Assembly: GCA_020027215.1 (NCBI GenBank)
Contig: JAHRAO010000006.1
Span: forward strand, 1-64,000
DNA length: 64,000 bases
Origin: Gammaproteobacteria bacterium
GTDB taxonomy: Bacteria > Pseudomonadota > Gammaproteobacteria > JABABF01 > JAHRAO01
Reading direction: 5' to 3'
This document shows, piece after piece, positions 47,951 to 58,429 of this stretch (position 1 is the first letter of the stretch; each line of letters begins with the position of its first letter). The position numbers and the translations under genes are program-made. The notes below the pieces were generated by a model. The model worked only from the letters and a program-made list of their open reading frames with translations. It had not been told where the DNA came from and made no database searches.

Positions 47951-48634
47951 CTATTGATTGCTCGCGGGAATGAAAGTAGCATTACGTATTTCGGTTAAAC
48001 GCCGATTGATATCTCGCCGATAAGTATCCACTGATTTTTTCCATTGCTCCATCTCTACTAATTTCCGATTAATGAGTTGTAGCTCATTTTGATTGCGCTT
48101 GTCGGTTGATTGTAGATTGCGGATATCGGCAATCGTTTTATTCAATGTGTTTTGAAGGGAACGCATTGCCACAATGTCTTCTACCAATTTTTGTTGGGCA
48201 CTGCTGATCGATTGGAGCTGTTTATTAATCGCACTCAAATGTGCAGTGACCTTTTTATCCAATGTGCTGATTTGATTGTTCATTGACCGACGATTTTTTT
48301 TCTCTGCCGATATCCCTGCGTTGCGCACACGTTCCACATCACGCGTAATATTACGCACATCGGTGCGGAATTGACTGTGCATTTCTTCCATGGATTGGTT
48401 GACCTGTACCACCTGCTCTTCTAAAGACCTCATGCGGTCAACTGAATCAATGAGCACCGCTTCTTTGACTTGATCTTTCTCCCATAACAGTAGCGTTGCC
48501 CCGCCTATGAGCGTGATCGGTACAATCGCCATCAAAATAATAGTAAAAGTTCGTGAAAGGTTGCTCGCTTGGCGGCGGCGCGCCATGTATTCAGGATCTG
48601 CTGTGGGGCGTGAAAGTGAGCGATTAACAGCCAT
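47951..48634 (-). CDS. Single-pass membrane coiled-coil protein of unknown function
   Basis: A 227-residue protein. A basic N-terminus (residues 1-28) is followed by one membrane helix (FTIILMAIVPITLIGGATLL, about 30-50) and about 150 residues of heptad-patterned coiled coil on the far side, including a long stretch with SSAQQKLVEDIVAMRSLQNT. The topology suggests a periplasmic coil anchored in the inner membrane. No enzymatic motif. Monocistronic, 30 bp after the fumarase start in opposite reading order; family not recognised. Confidence 0.6.
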   Translation of the reverse strand: MAVNRSLSRPTADPEYMARRRQASNLSRTFTIILMAIVPITLIGGATLLLWEKDQVKEAVLIDSVDRMRSLEEQVVQVNQSMEEMHSQFRTDVRNITRDVERVRNAGISAEKKNRRSMNNQISTLDKKVTAHLSAINKQLQSISSAQQKLVEDIVAMRSLQNTLNKTIADIRNLQSTDKRNQNELQLINRKLVEMEQWKKSVDTYRRDINRRLTEIRNATFIPASNQ

Positions 48635-48711
48635 GACTAATCACCCTTCATCACTTCACCCTTCTACAAAAAGGAAAAGTGGAGAGAGAAGATAATAAAA
48701 AATGAATGTTT

Positions 48712-49410
48712 TTACAATAAATCAGCAACAAGATAGAGTACGATCGTCAAAATAATCCCGCCATGAATGACCCCATTGACTGTCGTAATTTTAATATAGT
48801 CCACTTTACCAAATATCGCATTCAATTCCAGTGCAGCAATGATCACTAAGCCGACAATCATGCTGAGCACATTATCGGTAAAGGAATAGGCGCCACTCCC
48901 CGCCATGTGCGCTGAGCTCACCATGAATAAAAGCATAGGAATCGAAAATAAAGTATTGTGTCGCGATGCACAACCCGCACGGGCAAGTGCCGTTGCCGCA
49001 GTGGGTAAAGGGTCATTTCATTGCGCCACATGCCGAGCATTTTCAATGACTATTTGCTGGTTAGGCCAAATAATGAGCCATACATTGAGGAACATTAAAG
49101 TTCCTAAAATCGCCCCAAAGACGATATAACCCTTGAGGACGGTGAGATCAAATCCTGGGAGGATCAATAAGATTAATAAGATGACCCCAGTTAAAAAAGT
49201 AAACATTGCTCCCCAACGAAACCACCATAGGGCGCGCGGGGCAAGTTTTTGCAAAACATCTGATTTGACTGTGGCATCGGTTTCTTTAAAATATTCAGTC
49301 TGCACAAAATTAAAGTAGTACAACATACCGATCCACACAATACCAAAAAGAACATGCAACCAGCGCCATAGTTCATTGGCGTGATTATAAAAAATTGCTA
49401 GATCACCCAT
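48712..49410 (-). pseudogene. PuuD-like membrane protein, split by an in-frame TGA
   Basis: From ATG 49410 the frame encodes NHANELWRWLHVLFGIVWIG, LAPRALWWFRWGAMFTFLTG and VLKGYIVFGAILGTLMF, as in the membrane part of PuuD-like (urate hydroxylase or cytochrome-like) proteins. TGA at 49018-49020 follows IENARHVAQ. The same frame then runs NDPLPTAATALARAGCASRH into NTLFSIPMLLFMVSS and three more helices to 48712. Both halves are well conserved, with no indel. Total 233 codons with about six to seven helices. A single substitution (GGA or CGA to TGA) would explain it. The downstream half could also restart at ATG 48936 as a 74-residue peptide. Recoding is unlikely. Confidence 0.7.
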
Positions 49411-49492
49411 ATTGTTACCCTCTCTATTCAGTTCACAAAATTAAGTATGCATCACTCCTTGCTTATTTTAACCGATTTTTCCCAATAAAAAT

Positions 49493-49522
49493 AAAAAAGC
49501 CCTCAATAAATGAGGGCTTTTT
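49493..49522 (-). terminator. Strong intrinsic terminator after groEL
   Basis: Stem GCCCTCA (49499-49505), loop ATAAA, stem TGAGGGC (49511-49517). T-runs flank it on both strands, so it terminates groEL transcription on the minus strand and would also work in the opposite direction. Confidence 0.9.
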
Positions 49523-49545
49523 ATAGTGCTTCACGACAAAATGCG

Positions 49546-51189
<1,644 letters not shown>

Positions 51190-51265
51190 TCAATCTCCTT
51201 AGTTCAAATAAGAATAGTGTATAAATTAAAATGAATCGGTAATTTTTTAGTAGTAAAAGTGTCTT

Positions 51266-51559
51266 TTATCCCTCTATACGGGCATAAATTTCATCTTCAC
51301 GCATAATAATCAGCTCTTCACCATCTAGCTTGACAGTGTTACTGCCGGCATATTGGCCGAAGACGACTTTATCGCCGACTTTAAGCGCTAAAGGACGACG
51401 ACCACCATCATCTAATACAGCACCATCTCCCACAGCAACGACTTCACCTTGATTAGGTTTTTCTTGAGCGCCACTCGGTAATACAATACCACCTGTAGAT
51501 TTTTCTTCTTCATCATTACGGCGGACAACAACACGATCGTAAAGTGGGCATATTTTCAT
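51266..51559 (-). CDS. groES: 10 kDa chaperonin GroES
   Basis: Co-chaperonin lid of GroEL. About 97 residues from the second Met ([14 protein letters not shown]); the preceding in-frame Met adds one residue. It has the mobile loop [20 protein letters not shown] and [20 protein letters not shown]. Complete. Driven by a sigma-32 promoter 75-110 bp upstream. Confidence 0.97.
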   Translation of the reverse strand: MKICPLYDRVVVRRNDEEEKSTGGIVLPSGAQEKPNQGEVVAVGDGAVLDDGGRRPLALKVGDKVVFGQYAGSNTVKLDGEELIIMREDEIYARIEG

Positions 51560-51596
51560 CAATAAACTCTACCTTAAATATGTATAAATTGGGTCA

Positions 51597-51624
51597 ATAA
51601 AAAGCCTAACAATGCTCATTAGGC
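51597..51624 (-). terminator. Terminator-like hairpin in the groES leader / apaH 3' end
   Basis: On the minus strand GCCTAA (51624-51619), a 9-nt loop and TTAGGC (51609-51604) followed by TTTTTAT. It would end apaH transcripts, but it also lies about 10 nt after the predicted start of the heat-shock groES transcript, so it may act inside that leader. Confidence 0.6.
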
Positions 51625-51639
51625 ATAATCTTATTCAAC

Positions 51640-51668
51640 AATATGGGGATAGTAAATATTTTTTCAAG
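51640..51668 (-). promoter_or_regulatory. Sigma-32 heat-shock promoter of groESL
   Basis: On the minus strand CTTGAA (51668-51663, preceded by CC), a 14 bp spacer and CCCCATATT (51648-51640). This is essentially the gammaproteobacterial sigma-32 consensus. The upstream box overlaps the region just after the apaH stop. Confidence 0.85.
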
Positions 51669-51679
51669 GGTAAAAAATA

Positions 51680-52477
51680 TTAAGCACAAACACAGTGCGT
51701 TTTTTCCATATTATCCAAACATAAAGCCACCAACGCCCCCCCCCAAACACACCCGCCATCTAACGCGTACACATGCGGCGTATCGCATTTGCCGCGCAAC
51801 GCCGCCCAATGTCCGAAAATAATGATATCATCGCGAGTGCGTCTATGCGGATGAGCAAACCATGGACGCATAGTGATATTCGGATGAGTGGAATCGGTCA
51901 CCGTAAAATCACATGAGCCCGCGGCATTACAAAACCTTATTTGGGTTAAAGAGCGGATAGTCGTGCGGCATTGATCCACAACGCTTTCCGATATTCTTTG
52001 TGATGTATCGGAGTACAATCTGTGCAATAGTTGCCGACAGTGGGGCGGATGACGTAACCGCTGTCCAGCTTGGTCTGCATATATTTGGGCATCGGCAATA
52101 CTCCATTGCGGAGGAATCCCAGCGTGTACTAACGTGTAGTTATGTTCCCTATACAACAAAGGACATGTTACCAACCATTGCAATAATTCAGCACAATCAG
52201 GAGCGGTGACCACCGCCTGCAATGCAGAATTATCCGATGAGTCCACGATACCGTTTGCAGCGGCAAGTAAATATATATCATGGTTTCCTAATACAATGCG
52301 TAACGAATCGCGAATAGTATATAAATAACGCAATACGCCGAGTGAATCCGGACCACGATTAACCAAATCCCCAGTGAGCCATAAGGTGTCGCTTTTAGGG
52401 TTAAAGTGCAATTGTCCCAATAATCGCCTCAATGGCTCATAACAACCTTGAATATCGCCAATGACATAAGTTTTCAC
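51680..52477 (-). CDS. apaH: Symmetrical diadenosine tetraphosphatase
   Basis: A 265-residue metallophosphatase that hydrolyses Ap4A to ADP. Motifs: YVIGDIQGCYEPLRRLL, LWLTGDLVNRGPDSL, IVLGNHDIYLL, TLVHAGIPPQW, and a late GHWAAL with YALDGGCVWGG. All metal-binding Asp, Asn and His positions are present. Last gene of the pdxA-rsmA-apaG-apaH cluster, 3 bp after apaG. Ends in the hairpin at 51597-51624. Confidence 0.95.
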   Translation of the reverse strand: MKTYVIGDIQGCYEPLRRLLGQLHFNPKSDTLWLTGDLVNRGPDSLGVLRYLYTIRDSLRIVLGNHDIYLLAAANGIVDSSDNSALQAVVTAPDCAELLQWLVTCPLLYREHNYTLVHAGIPPQWSIADAQIYADQAGQRLRHPPHCRQLLHRLYSDTSQRISESVVDQCRTTIRSLTQIRFCNAAGSCDFTVTDSTHPNITMRPWFAHPHRRTRDDIIIFGHWAALRGKCDTPHVYALDGGCVWGGALVALCLDNMEKTHCVCA

Positions 52478-52480
52478 CGA

Positions 52481-52861
52481 TCAATGATAAGGTTTAGAAG
52501 TCAATATAAAAGGCGCAATAGGGACGTTAAATAATGTCCCATCCACAGTAGTCATCTGGTAAAAACCGTGCATTTCTCCTTCGGGAACTTCTAAAATCAC
52601 GCCGCTCGTGTAAGCAAATACCTGCCCTGCAGGGATAAAAGGTTGTTGACCGATGACGCCCTCGCCATCTACCTCTTGTAATATTTCGCCACTCGCTTTT
52701 GTAATCGTCCAATGACGGCGAAGCAAGCGAATAGTTTCCTTTCTTTTATTAGCAATCCGAATGTGGTAGGCCCACACATAGTAATCATCGGTAGTGGAGG
52801 AATGTGGCGAGAGGTATTCGACAACGACATCCACTACAACATTGGGTGAGGGCTTATTCAT
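52481..52861 (-). CDS. apaG: ApaG protein
   Basis: A 126-residue fibronectin-III-like protein of unclear function, usual neighbour of apaH and rsmA. It has YYVWAYHIRIANK, LLRRHWTITKASG, VDGEGVIGQQPFIPAGQVFA and GEMHGFYQM. The start overlaps the rsmA stop by one base (TAATG). Confidence 0.93.
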   Translation of the reverse strand: MNKPSPNVVVDVVVEYLSPHSSTTDDYYVWAYHIRIANKRKETIRLLRRHWTITKASGEILQEVDGEGVIGQQPFIPAGQVFAYTSGVILEVPEGEMHGFYQMTTVDGTLFNVPIAPFILTSKPYH

Positions 52862-53634
52862 TATTGGGTCAAACTATTACTCAATTGCACAAATTGTGCA
52901 ATTGTCAACTGTTCAGGGCGCAATGAGGGATCGATTTCCAAATCGGTTAACTGGGCTGCACTTATATGATTGATTAACGAGCGGCGGAGAGTTTTGCGTC
53001 GGCGAGAAAAAAGTAAGCGCAACAATTCTTGAAAATGGGCACAATTATTCGCTATGACCGGAGGCGTTTGATGGAGGGAGAGGCGTACGAACGATGAATG
53101 CACTGCAGGGGGAGGTGTAAATGCCTCAGGTCCAATGGTAAAACATTTTTCTGTCTGACAATAATAGCCTGCGGTCACCGTGAGCCTCCCGTAATCTTTC
53201 CCACCTACTCCGGCGGTAAGACGATTAGCGACTTCGCGCTGAATCATAAAATGCATATCCTGAATACATTGACGCACCGCAAACAGCTTAAATAATAATG
53301 GCGTAGTAATGCTATAGGGTAAGTTTCCCACCACACGCACCTTGTTGCCTAAAGCCGTAAAATCAAATTGCACCGCATCGGTACAATGGACGGTGCACGC
53401 GGTACCGGCAAAACGTTTGCGCAAAGTTTTCGCCCAATCACGATCTATTTCTACAGCATGCACATGGCGAGCGGTACGCACTAACTGAGTCGTCAGCACA
53501 CCATTTCCTGCACCAATTTCAATGAAACATTGGTCAGAGGTCGGTTTCACCAATGAAATGATCTGCTGGATGATGTGCCGATCGTGTAAAAAATGTTGCG
53601 CAAAACGTTTGCGGTGAGGATGGTGCGTTAACAT
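52861..53634 (-). CDS. rsmA: 16S rRNA dimethyladenosine transferase
   Basis: Dimethylates two adenosines near the 3' end of 16S rRNA (KsgA). 257 residues with RFAQHFLHD, CFIEIGAGNGVLTTQLV (SAM loop), VVGNLPYSITTPLLF (the NxPY catalytic motif) and RREVANRLTAGVGGKDYGRL-type segment. The start overlaps the pdxA stop by 7 bp. Confidence 0.95.
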   Translation of the reverse strand: MLTHHPHRKRFAQHFLHDRHIIQQIISLVKPTSDQCFIEIGAGNGVLTTQLVRTARHVHAVEIDRDWAKTLRKRFAGTACTVHCTDAVQFDFTALGNKVRVVGNLPYSITTPLLFKLFAVRQCIQDMHFMIQREVANRLTAGVGGKDYGRLTVTAGYYCQTEKCFTIGPEAFTPPPAVHSSFVRLSLHQTPPVIANNCAHFQELLRLLFSRRRKTLRRSLINHISAAQLTDLEIDPSLRPEQLTIAQFVQLSNSLTQ

Positions 53635-54611
53635 GCGGCATGCACCATATCCTGTGCACAGGTCAGTGCTGCATGCAAACTATTCCAATCACTTTTACCG
53701 CTCCCCGCTAATTGTAACGCACTACCGTGATCGACAGAAGTTCTCACAAACGGCAACCCCAATGTCACATTGACTGCTCGACCAAAATAGCGATGCTTGA
53801 GGACTGGTAATCCTTGATCATGATACATTGCCAGTACCGCATCCGCTTGACGCAGATCTTTTGGATTAAATAAAGTATCCGCTGGTAAAGGGCCTCTAAG
53901 ATTTAACCCTTGTTTGCGTAATTCTTGCAAACAGGGTGAGATAATTTCCACTTCCTCTCGGCCAATATGTCCGCCCTCCCCCGCATGAGGATTGAGCCCA
54001 GACACAAGAATGCGCGGAGCACGGATGGCAAAGTAGCGCTGTAATCCCTGTTCAAGTATGAGCACAGTACGCCGGAGGCGATCGCAAGTAATGTAATCTG
54101 CCACTTCCCGCAAAGGCACATGGGTGGTCAGTAATGCCACCCGTAAATTGCACGCAACGAGCAACATGACCACGTGATCGGTGTGAGTCATTTCTGCCAA
54201 CCATTCGGTATGTCCGCTAAATGCTATGCCGGCATCATTCATAATACTTTTTTGTACAGGAGCAGTGACCATTGCGTGCACTGCTCCTTCTTGGCAACAC
54301 TGCACGGCAACTCGCAAACATTCTAAAACGTAATGTGCGTTTTCGACACTGAGTTGCCCTGGAACACAACGAGTAGTAAGCGATACTGGCAAAATTGAAA
54401 GATGTGATGCCGATCGGTGACATTCATCGGTGGGCTGTGATAATAAATCGATGTGTAAAGGTAGCCCTAGTTGTCGCGCTCTTTCGGTGAGTAGTTCGGG
54501 ATCGGCAATGGCAAAAAATTGTTGCGCCCGCTCATGTTGAACGAGTTGAATAACAATATCTGGGCCTATGCCGGCGGGTTCGCCTACCGTCAGTGCAGAA
54601 CGCACCTCCAT
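53628..54611 (-). CDS. pdxA: 4-hydroxythreonine-4-phosphate dehydrogenase
   Basis: Pyridoxal phosphate synthesis enzyme, 327 residues. Features: TVGEPAGIGPDIVIQL, FSGHTEWLAE (metal His), VALLTTHVPLREV, ILVSGLNPHAGEGGHIG (metal His), ADTLFNPK, LAMYHDQGLPVLKH (metal His) and LGLPFVRTSVDHGSA. First gene of the cluster running through apaH. Confidence 0.95.
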   Translation of the reverse strand: MEVRSALTVGEPAGIGPDIVIQLVQHERAQQFFAIADPELLTERARQLGLPLHIDLLSQPTDECHRSASHLSILPVSLTTRCVPGQLSVENAHYVLECLRVAVQCCQEGAVHAMVTAPVQKSIMNDAGIAFSGHTEWLAEMTHTDHVVMLLVACNLRVALLTTHVPLREVADYITCDRLRRTVLILEQGLQRYFAIRAPRILVSGLNPHAGEGGHIGREEVEIISPCLQELRKQGLNLRGPLPADTLFNPKDLRQADAVLAMYHDQGLPVLKHRYFGRAVNVTLGLPFVRTSVDHGSALQLAGSGKSDWNSLHAALTCAQDMVHAAC

Positions 54612-54649
54612 GACCTTTGCGTATTAATTAACCGCTATAAAAAGCTTGA

Positions 54650-55009
54650 TTAGTCCGCATCAGTGGGGGAAGCACCGATTGGTTGGGGGGGAGACACCCA
54701 TAGTGTTTTTTTACCATTGCCATCTATGGATAGAATATTCCCTGCACCGCTTTTCTCCACTTCATCAATGCGCACAATCATATGCATGGGGATATAACTT
54801 CGTTTCACCCCTTCAAACTCGCTTTTTAATTTTTCCACTGCCGGATCCACCACGCTACTCGAACGGGGATTAAAAATGCACTCTTCCATTTCAATAAAAC
54901 CGTGCAAATCACTCTGGTAAATGTGCTTCGCATACATTTCATAAAATTTATTTTGGTTTTGGAAAATAATTTTATATACGGATCGCTCTGCCATTGGTTG
55001 TGCTCTCAT
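54650..55009 (-). CDS. DUF1820 family protein
   Basis: A 119-residue protein. MAERSVYKIIFQNQNKFYEM, HIYQSDLHGFIEMEECIF, then VDPAVEKLKSEFEGVKRSYI and a final HMIVRIDEVEKSG are typical of DUF1820, a small family of gammaproteobacteria and relatives with unknown role. ATG at 54994 would give the family-like MAER start; ATG 55009 adds five residues. It has a Pro-rich C-terminal tail. Monocistronic, upstream of pdxA. Confidence 0.85.
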   Translation of the reverse strand: MRAQPMAERSVYKIIFQNQNKFYEMYAKHIYQSDLHGFIEMEECIFNPRSSSVVDPAVEKLKSEFEGVKRSYIPMHMIVRIDEVEKSGAGNILSIDGNGKKTLWVSPPQPIGASPTDAD

Positions 55010-55074
55010 AACAAGGTTAGTCTATGCCTATTATATAACACAATCATTATGTCTACTAAAAATGAGTTGCCCAG

Positions 55075-56433
55075 TTAGGATGTGTGGCGCAAGGCATATA
55101 GTGAAGAAGAAGTACGTTGGAGCAGGTAAATCAATAAAAAAGCAACCACGACCAAAGTACAGGCTTCGGCAATAGGAATGGCGACAAAAATACCGATTTC
55201 AGCAAACCACATGGGTAAAATCAATACGAATAAGCCCGGTAAAATAAGGCTACGCAATGATGCAACTAAAATAGATTCGCGTGGTAAAAGTATTGCAGTA
55301 AAGAAAAGCGATATGCAAATATTAATTCCACTCAATAGCAATGCTGGCGCATACCACAATAAATAATCATGCACAAATTGTGTTATATGGCGATCGCTCT
55401 CAGCGAGAAAGATAGCGGATAATGTTTCTGGAAATAATAATACGCTCGTCAGAGCCAGCATACCGATCGCCAATGTCGTCAATAAATTGATGGATAAAAA
55501 TTGTCGGACACGTTGCGGTTGATTGGCACCCATATTTTTGCTGACTAAAGGTTGCATCGCTTCGCTACAGCCAAAATAAACCATTAAAGCAACCATAGCG
55601 AGGTATTCCACAATCGCATACGCAGCAACACCCATTGTCCCGATACGGGTGACCAACACCCAATTAAATATTAAAGTCGTAATGCCAACCGATGATTCGT
55701 TAATGAGCTCCGAAACGCCATTGTATGCCGCCTGTATTACAGTACGCCATTTCCAGTGGATAATGCGAAAAGGTATGCGCCTCTGTTGCCAATAGCGGGC
55801 AACGACAATAATCACTCCAAGAGTAGATAAAGCAATGCCGGTCGCAATTGCCGCCCCAGCTGTCCCCATATCCAACCCCACGATCAACACAGCATCTAAA
55901 GCAATATTGATGAGTGCACTCACCCCGATTGCCGTTGCACTCAGGATAGGGCGATTATCTAAAATGGCATAATAATAAAGACAAATACTCACCGCAATAG
56001 CGGGAAAACAATACAGATAAAAACGCAAATAATCACCGACCAATTCATACAAATCAGGCGGCGTACCCAGTGCAATCACAATCCACGGTTGGAATGCATT
56101 CACTATGATGACGAGTATGATGGCTAATGCTCCATTGACAAACAGAGTTTTGATACATAAATCGCCTGCAGCGGAGATATTATTCTTTCCAATAAGGGTG
56201 CCGGCAACTGCACTGCTCCCGACCGCACACATCACCGGCAAAGCCCAACAAAAAGCAATGGCAGGAAGAGCTAAATTAACCGCCGCCAGAGCATGGGTGC
56301 CGACAAATTGACCTAAAAAAATAGCGTCAATAATTTGTGCAGACGAAAAGACCACCAATCCTGTTACGGAGGGCACAGCATAGCGAATGTATACAGATAG
56401 CGGTCGCCCTTTGAGCGGATCATAATGACTCAT
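55075..56433 (-). CDS. MATE family multidrug/cation exporter
   Basis: A 452-residue inner-membrane antiporter with twelve predicted helices in two halves. N-terminal signature YVAVPSV-type region is IRYAVPSVTGLVVFSSAQII, with AALNLALPAIAF-like AAVNLALPAIAFCWALPVM and a second-half EAMQPLVSKNMGAN. Substrate (drug or metabolite) is not inferable. Same strand as prfB and its likely co-transcript, 25 bp downstream. Confidence 0.88.
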   Translation of the reverse strand: MSHYDPLKGRPLSVYIRYAVPSVTGLVVFSSAQIIDAIFLGQFVGTHALAAVNLALPAIAFCWALPVMCAVGSSAVAGTLIGKNNISAAGDLCIKTLFVNGALAIILVIIVNAFQPWIVIALGTPPDLYELVGDYLRFYLYCFPAIAVSICLYYYAILDNRPILSATAIGVSALINIALDAVLIVGLDMGTAGAAIATGIALSTLGVIIVVARYWQQRRIPFRIIHWKWRTVIQAAYNGVSELINESSVGITTLIFNWVLVTRIGTMGVAAYAIVEYLAMVALMVYFGCSEAMQPLVSKNMGANQPQRVRQFLSINLLTTLAIGMLALTSVLLFPETLSAIFLAESDRHITQFVHDYLLWYAPALLLSGINICISLFFTAILLPRESILVASLRSLILPGLFVLILPMWFAEIGIFVAIPIAEACTLVVVAFLLIYLLQRTSSSLYALRHTS

Positions 56434-56458
56434 GGTAATGCTTGTGCTAGTAGTATGA

Positions 56459-57559
56459 TTACAGCCGTTGCTTGAGGCTTGCTTCTAAAAACATACCAAT
56501 ATCCCCATCCAGCACTTTGCTACAGTGCGTTGTTTTGACCCCCGTACGTAAATCTTTAATCATCGCAGAATCTAATACATAGGATCGGATTTGATTTCCC
56601 CAGCCGATAGCCGTTTTTTCGTTTTCTCGTGCTTCGCGTTCACTAGTGCGCTTTTGTATTTCTAAGTCATATAACTTAGCGCGCAACTGACGCATAGCAT
56701 TTTCGCGATTTTGATGTTGCGAGCGCTGATTTTGGCATTGCACCACCAACCCAGTCGGTAGATGCGTCACGCGTACTGCCGAATCCGTTTTATTGACATG
56801 TTGACCACCCGCCCCCGATGCACGATAAGTATCTATTCGTAAATCATTCGTATCAATATGAATTTCCACTTTATCGTCTATTTCTGGCACAACCGATACC
56901 GCAGCAAATGATGTATGGCGGCGATTCCCCGAATCAAAAGGCGATTTACGCACCAGACGATGAACGCCCGCTTCAGTACGCATCCACCCGTAGACATATT
57001 TGCCATCAATTTTAATAGTCGTATGTTTGACTCCCGCAACTTCACCCGGAGAGAGCGAGAGTATTTCGCTGTCAAAATTGCGTTGCTCACAATAGCGCAA
57101 ATACATACGCAATAACATTTCAGCCCAATCTTGCGCTTCGGTTCCGCCCGAACCCGCTTGAATAGTTAGAAAAGCGTTATTTGCATCCATTTCGCCAGAG
57201 AACATGCACTGAAATTCTAAATAGCTCATTCGGCGGCTCCATTGCGTTAAATCAGATGCTATACTGTTCATGGTTTCATCGCAATGTTCCTCTTCCATCG
57301 CCAAATCAAATAACATTTTTATATCGGTAAAATCATGTACGAGTTGGTCTACTTCCATCAATTCTTCTTGTAATACCGAATGTTCCTGCCCAATACGCGC
57401 AGCATTTTCTGGGTCATCCCATAATGTCGGGAGAGCTAATTGTTGTGCAAGTGATTGAAGGCGCGTATTTTTATCTTCATACTGGGATGTCACTTTCAAA
57501 TCATCGCAGCGCCGCGACCCTTCTTCTATTGAAGATCTTAATTCGTTAGTTATATTCAT
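56459..57559 (-). CDS. prfB: Peptide chain release factor 2, no frameshift site
   Basis: Reads UAA and UGA stops. 366 residues in one frame. It has the GGQ motif (GAGGQHVNKTDSAVR) for peptide release and the stop-reading SPF (RKSPFDSGNRRHTSFA). In E. coli and most bacteria prfB needs a +1 shift at an early CUU UGA; here the corresponding region (DDLKVTSQYEDKNTRLQ) reads straight through with no TGA, so the autoregulatory shift is absent. Start ATG 57559; divergent from map. Confidence 0.95.
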   Translation of the reverse strand: MNITNELRSSIEEGSRRCDDLKVTSQYEDKNTRLQSLAQQLALPTLWDDPENAARIGQEHSVLQEELMEVDQLVHDFTDIKMLFDLAMEEEHCDETMNSIASDLTQWSRRMSYLEFQCMFSGEMDANNAFLTIQAGSGGTEAQDWAEMLLRMYLRYCEQRNFDSEILSLSPGEVAGVKHTTIKIDGKYVYGWMRTEAGVHRLVRKSPFDSGNRRHTSFAAVSVVPEIDDKVEIHIDTNDLRIDTYRASGAGGQHVNKTDSAVRVTHLPTGLVVQCQNQRSQHQNRENAMRQLRAKLYDLEIQKRTSEREARENEKTAIGWGNQIRSYVLDSAMIKDLRTGVKTTHCSKVLDGDIGMFLEASLKQRL

Positions 57560-57643
57560 TGGTAATTAATATTAGTCTGCTGGGAGAATTATTATAATAA
57601 CAGTATATGGGCATATTAAAATTTATGATACCGACGACAAGAA

Positions 57644-58429
57644 ATGACTATCTCCATTAAAACCGCTGACGAAATTAAACACATGCGCCAAGCAGGGAAG
57701 TTAGCCGCAGAAGTTTTAGAAATGATAGAACCTTATGTCAAGCCGGGCATGAGCACAGGAGAACTCGATCAAATTTGTCACAACTATATTATCAATACCC
57801 AACATGCGATTCCCGCCCCACTCAACTATCGCGGTTTTCCCCGCTCTATATGCACTTCTGTCAATCAAGTGGTGTGCCATGGTATTCCTTCCGAGAAAAA
57901 AATCCTCAAAGGCGGAGATATTATTAACATTGATGTGACGGTCATTAAAGATGGTTATCACGGCGATACCAGCAAAATGTTTTGTGTCGGCGAGTGCAAA
58001 CCACATGCCCTCAATTTAATGCGGGTGACTCAAGAATGCCTTTACCGAGCAATTCACATCGTTCAACCCGGTTTAACTCTCAACAAGATCGGGCACATCA
58101 TCCAACAGCATGCGGAAGCGAATCATTATTCAATTGTCCGTGATTACTGCGGACACGGTATCGGTAAAGAGTTTCACGAACCACCACAAGTATTACATTA
58201 TTATGACCCGCGCGCCAACACAACATTGCAAACGGGAATGACTTTTACTATTGAACCGATGCTCAATGCAGGTGGCTATAAAGTCAAATTAAACAAGGGC
58301 GATGGATGGACGGTCACCACTCGCGATGGGAGACTATCTGCCCAATGGGAGCACACTCTTGTCGTGACGGATGCAGGATGTGAAGTCCTCACGCAACGCA
58401 GTGAAGAATCCTTTTTCAATAATCCATGA
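57644..58429 (+). CDS. map: Methionine aminopeptidase, type I
   Basis: Removes the initiator Met. 261 residues with the five metal ligands: a D in NIDVTVIKDGYHGDTSKMF (two Asp), H in CGHGIGKEFHEPP, E in FTIEPMLNAGG and E in QWEHTLVVTD. N-terminal IKTADEIKHMRQAGKLAAEV is type I-like. The stop overlaps the glnD start (ATGA, 58426-58429). A TATAAT (57593-57598) lies about 45 bp upstream. Confidence 0.96.
   Translation: MTISIKTADEIKHMRQAGKLAAEVLEMIEPYVKPGMSTGELDQICHNYIINTQHAIPAPLNYRGFPRSICTSVNQVVCHGIPSEKKILKGGDIINIDVTVIKDGYHGDTSKMFCVGECKPHALNLMRVTQECLYRAIHIVQPGLTLNKIGHIIQQHAEANHYSIVRDYCGHGIGKEFHEPPQVLHYYDPRANTTLQTGMTFTIEPMLNAGGYKVKLNKGDGWTVTTRDGRLSAQWEHTLVVTDAGCEVLTQRSEESFFNNP

Noticed and set aside
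8207-49020. In-frame TAA, TAG and TGA as sign of an altered genetic code or selenocysteine
   Set aside because: All three stops occur once or a few times only, in accessory or dispensable genes. Long housekeeping genes use none internally, prfB is intact, and no selenocysteine element or Cys alignment at the TGA is seen.
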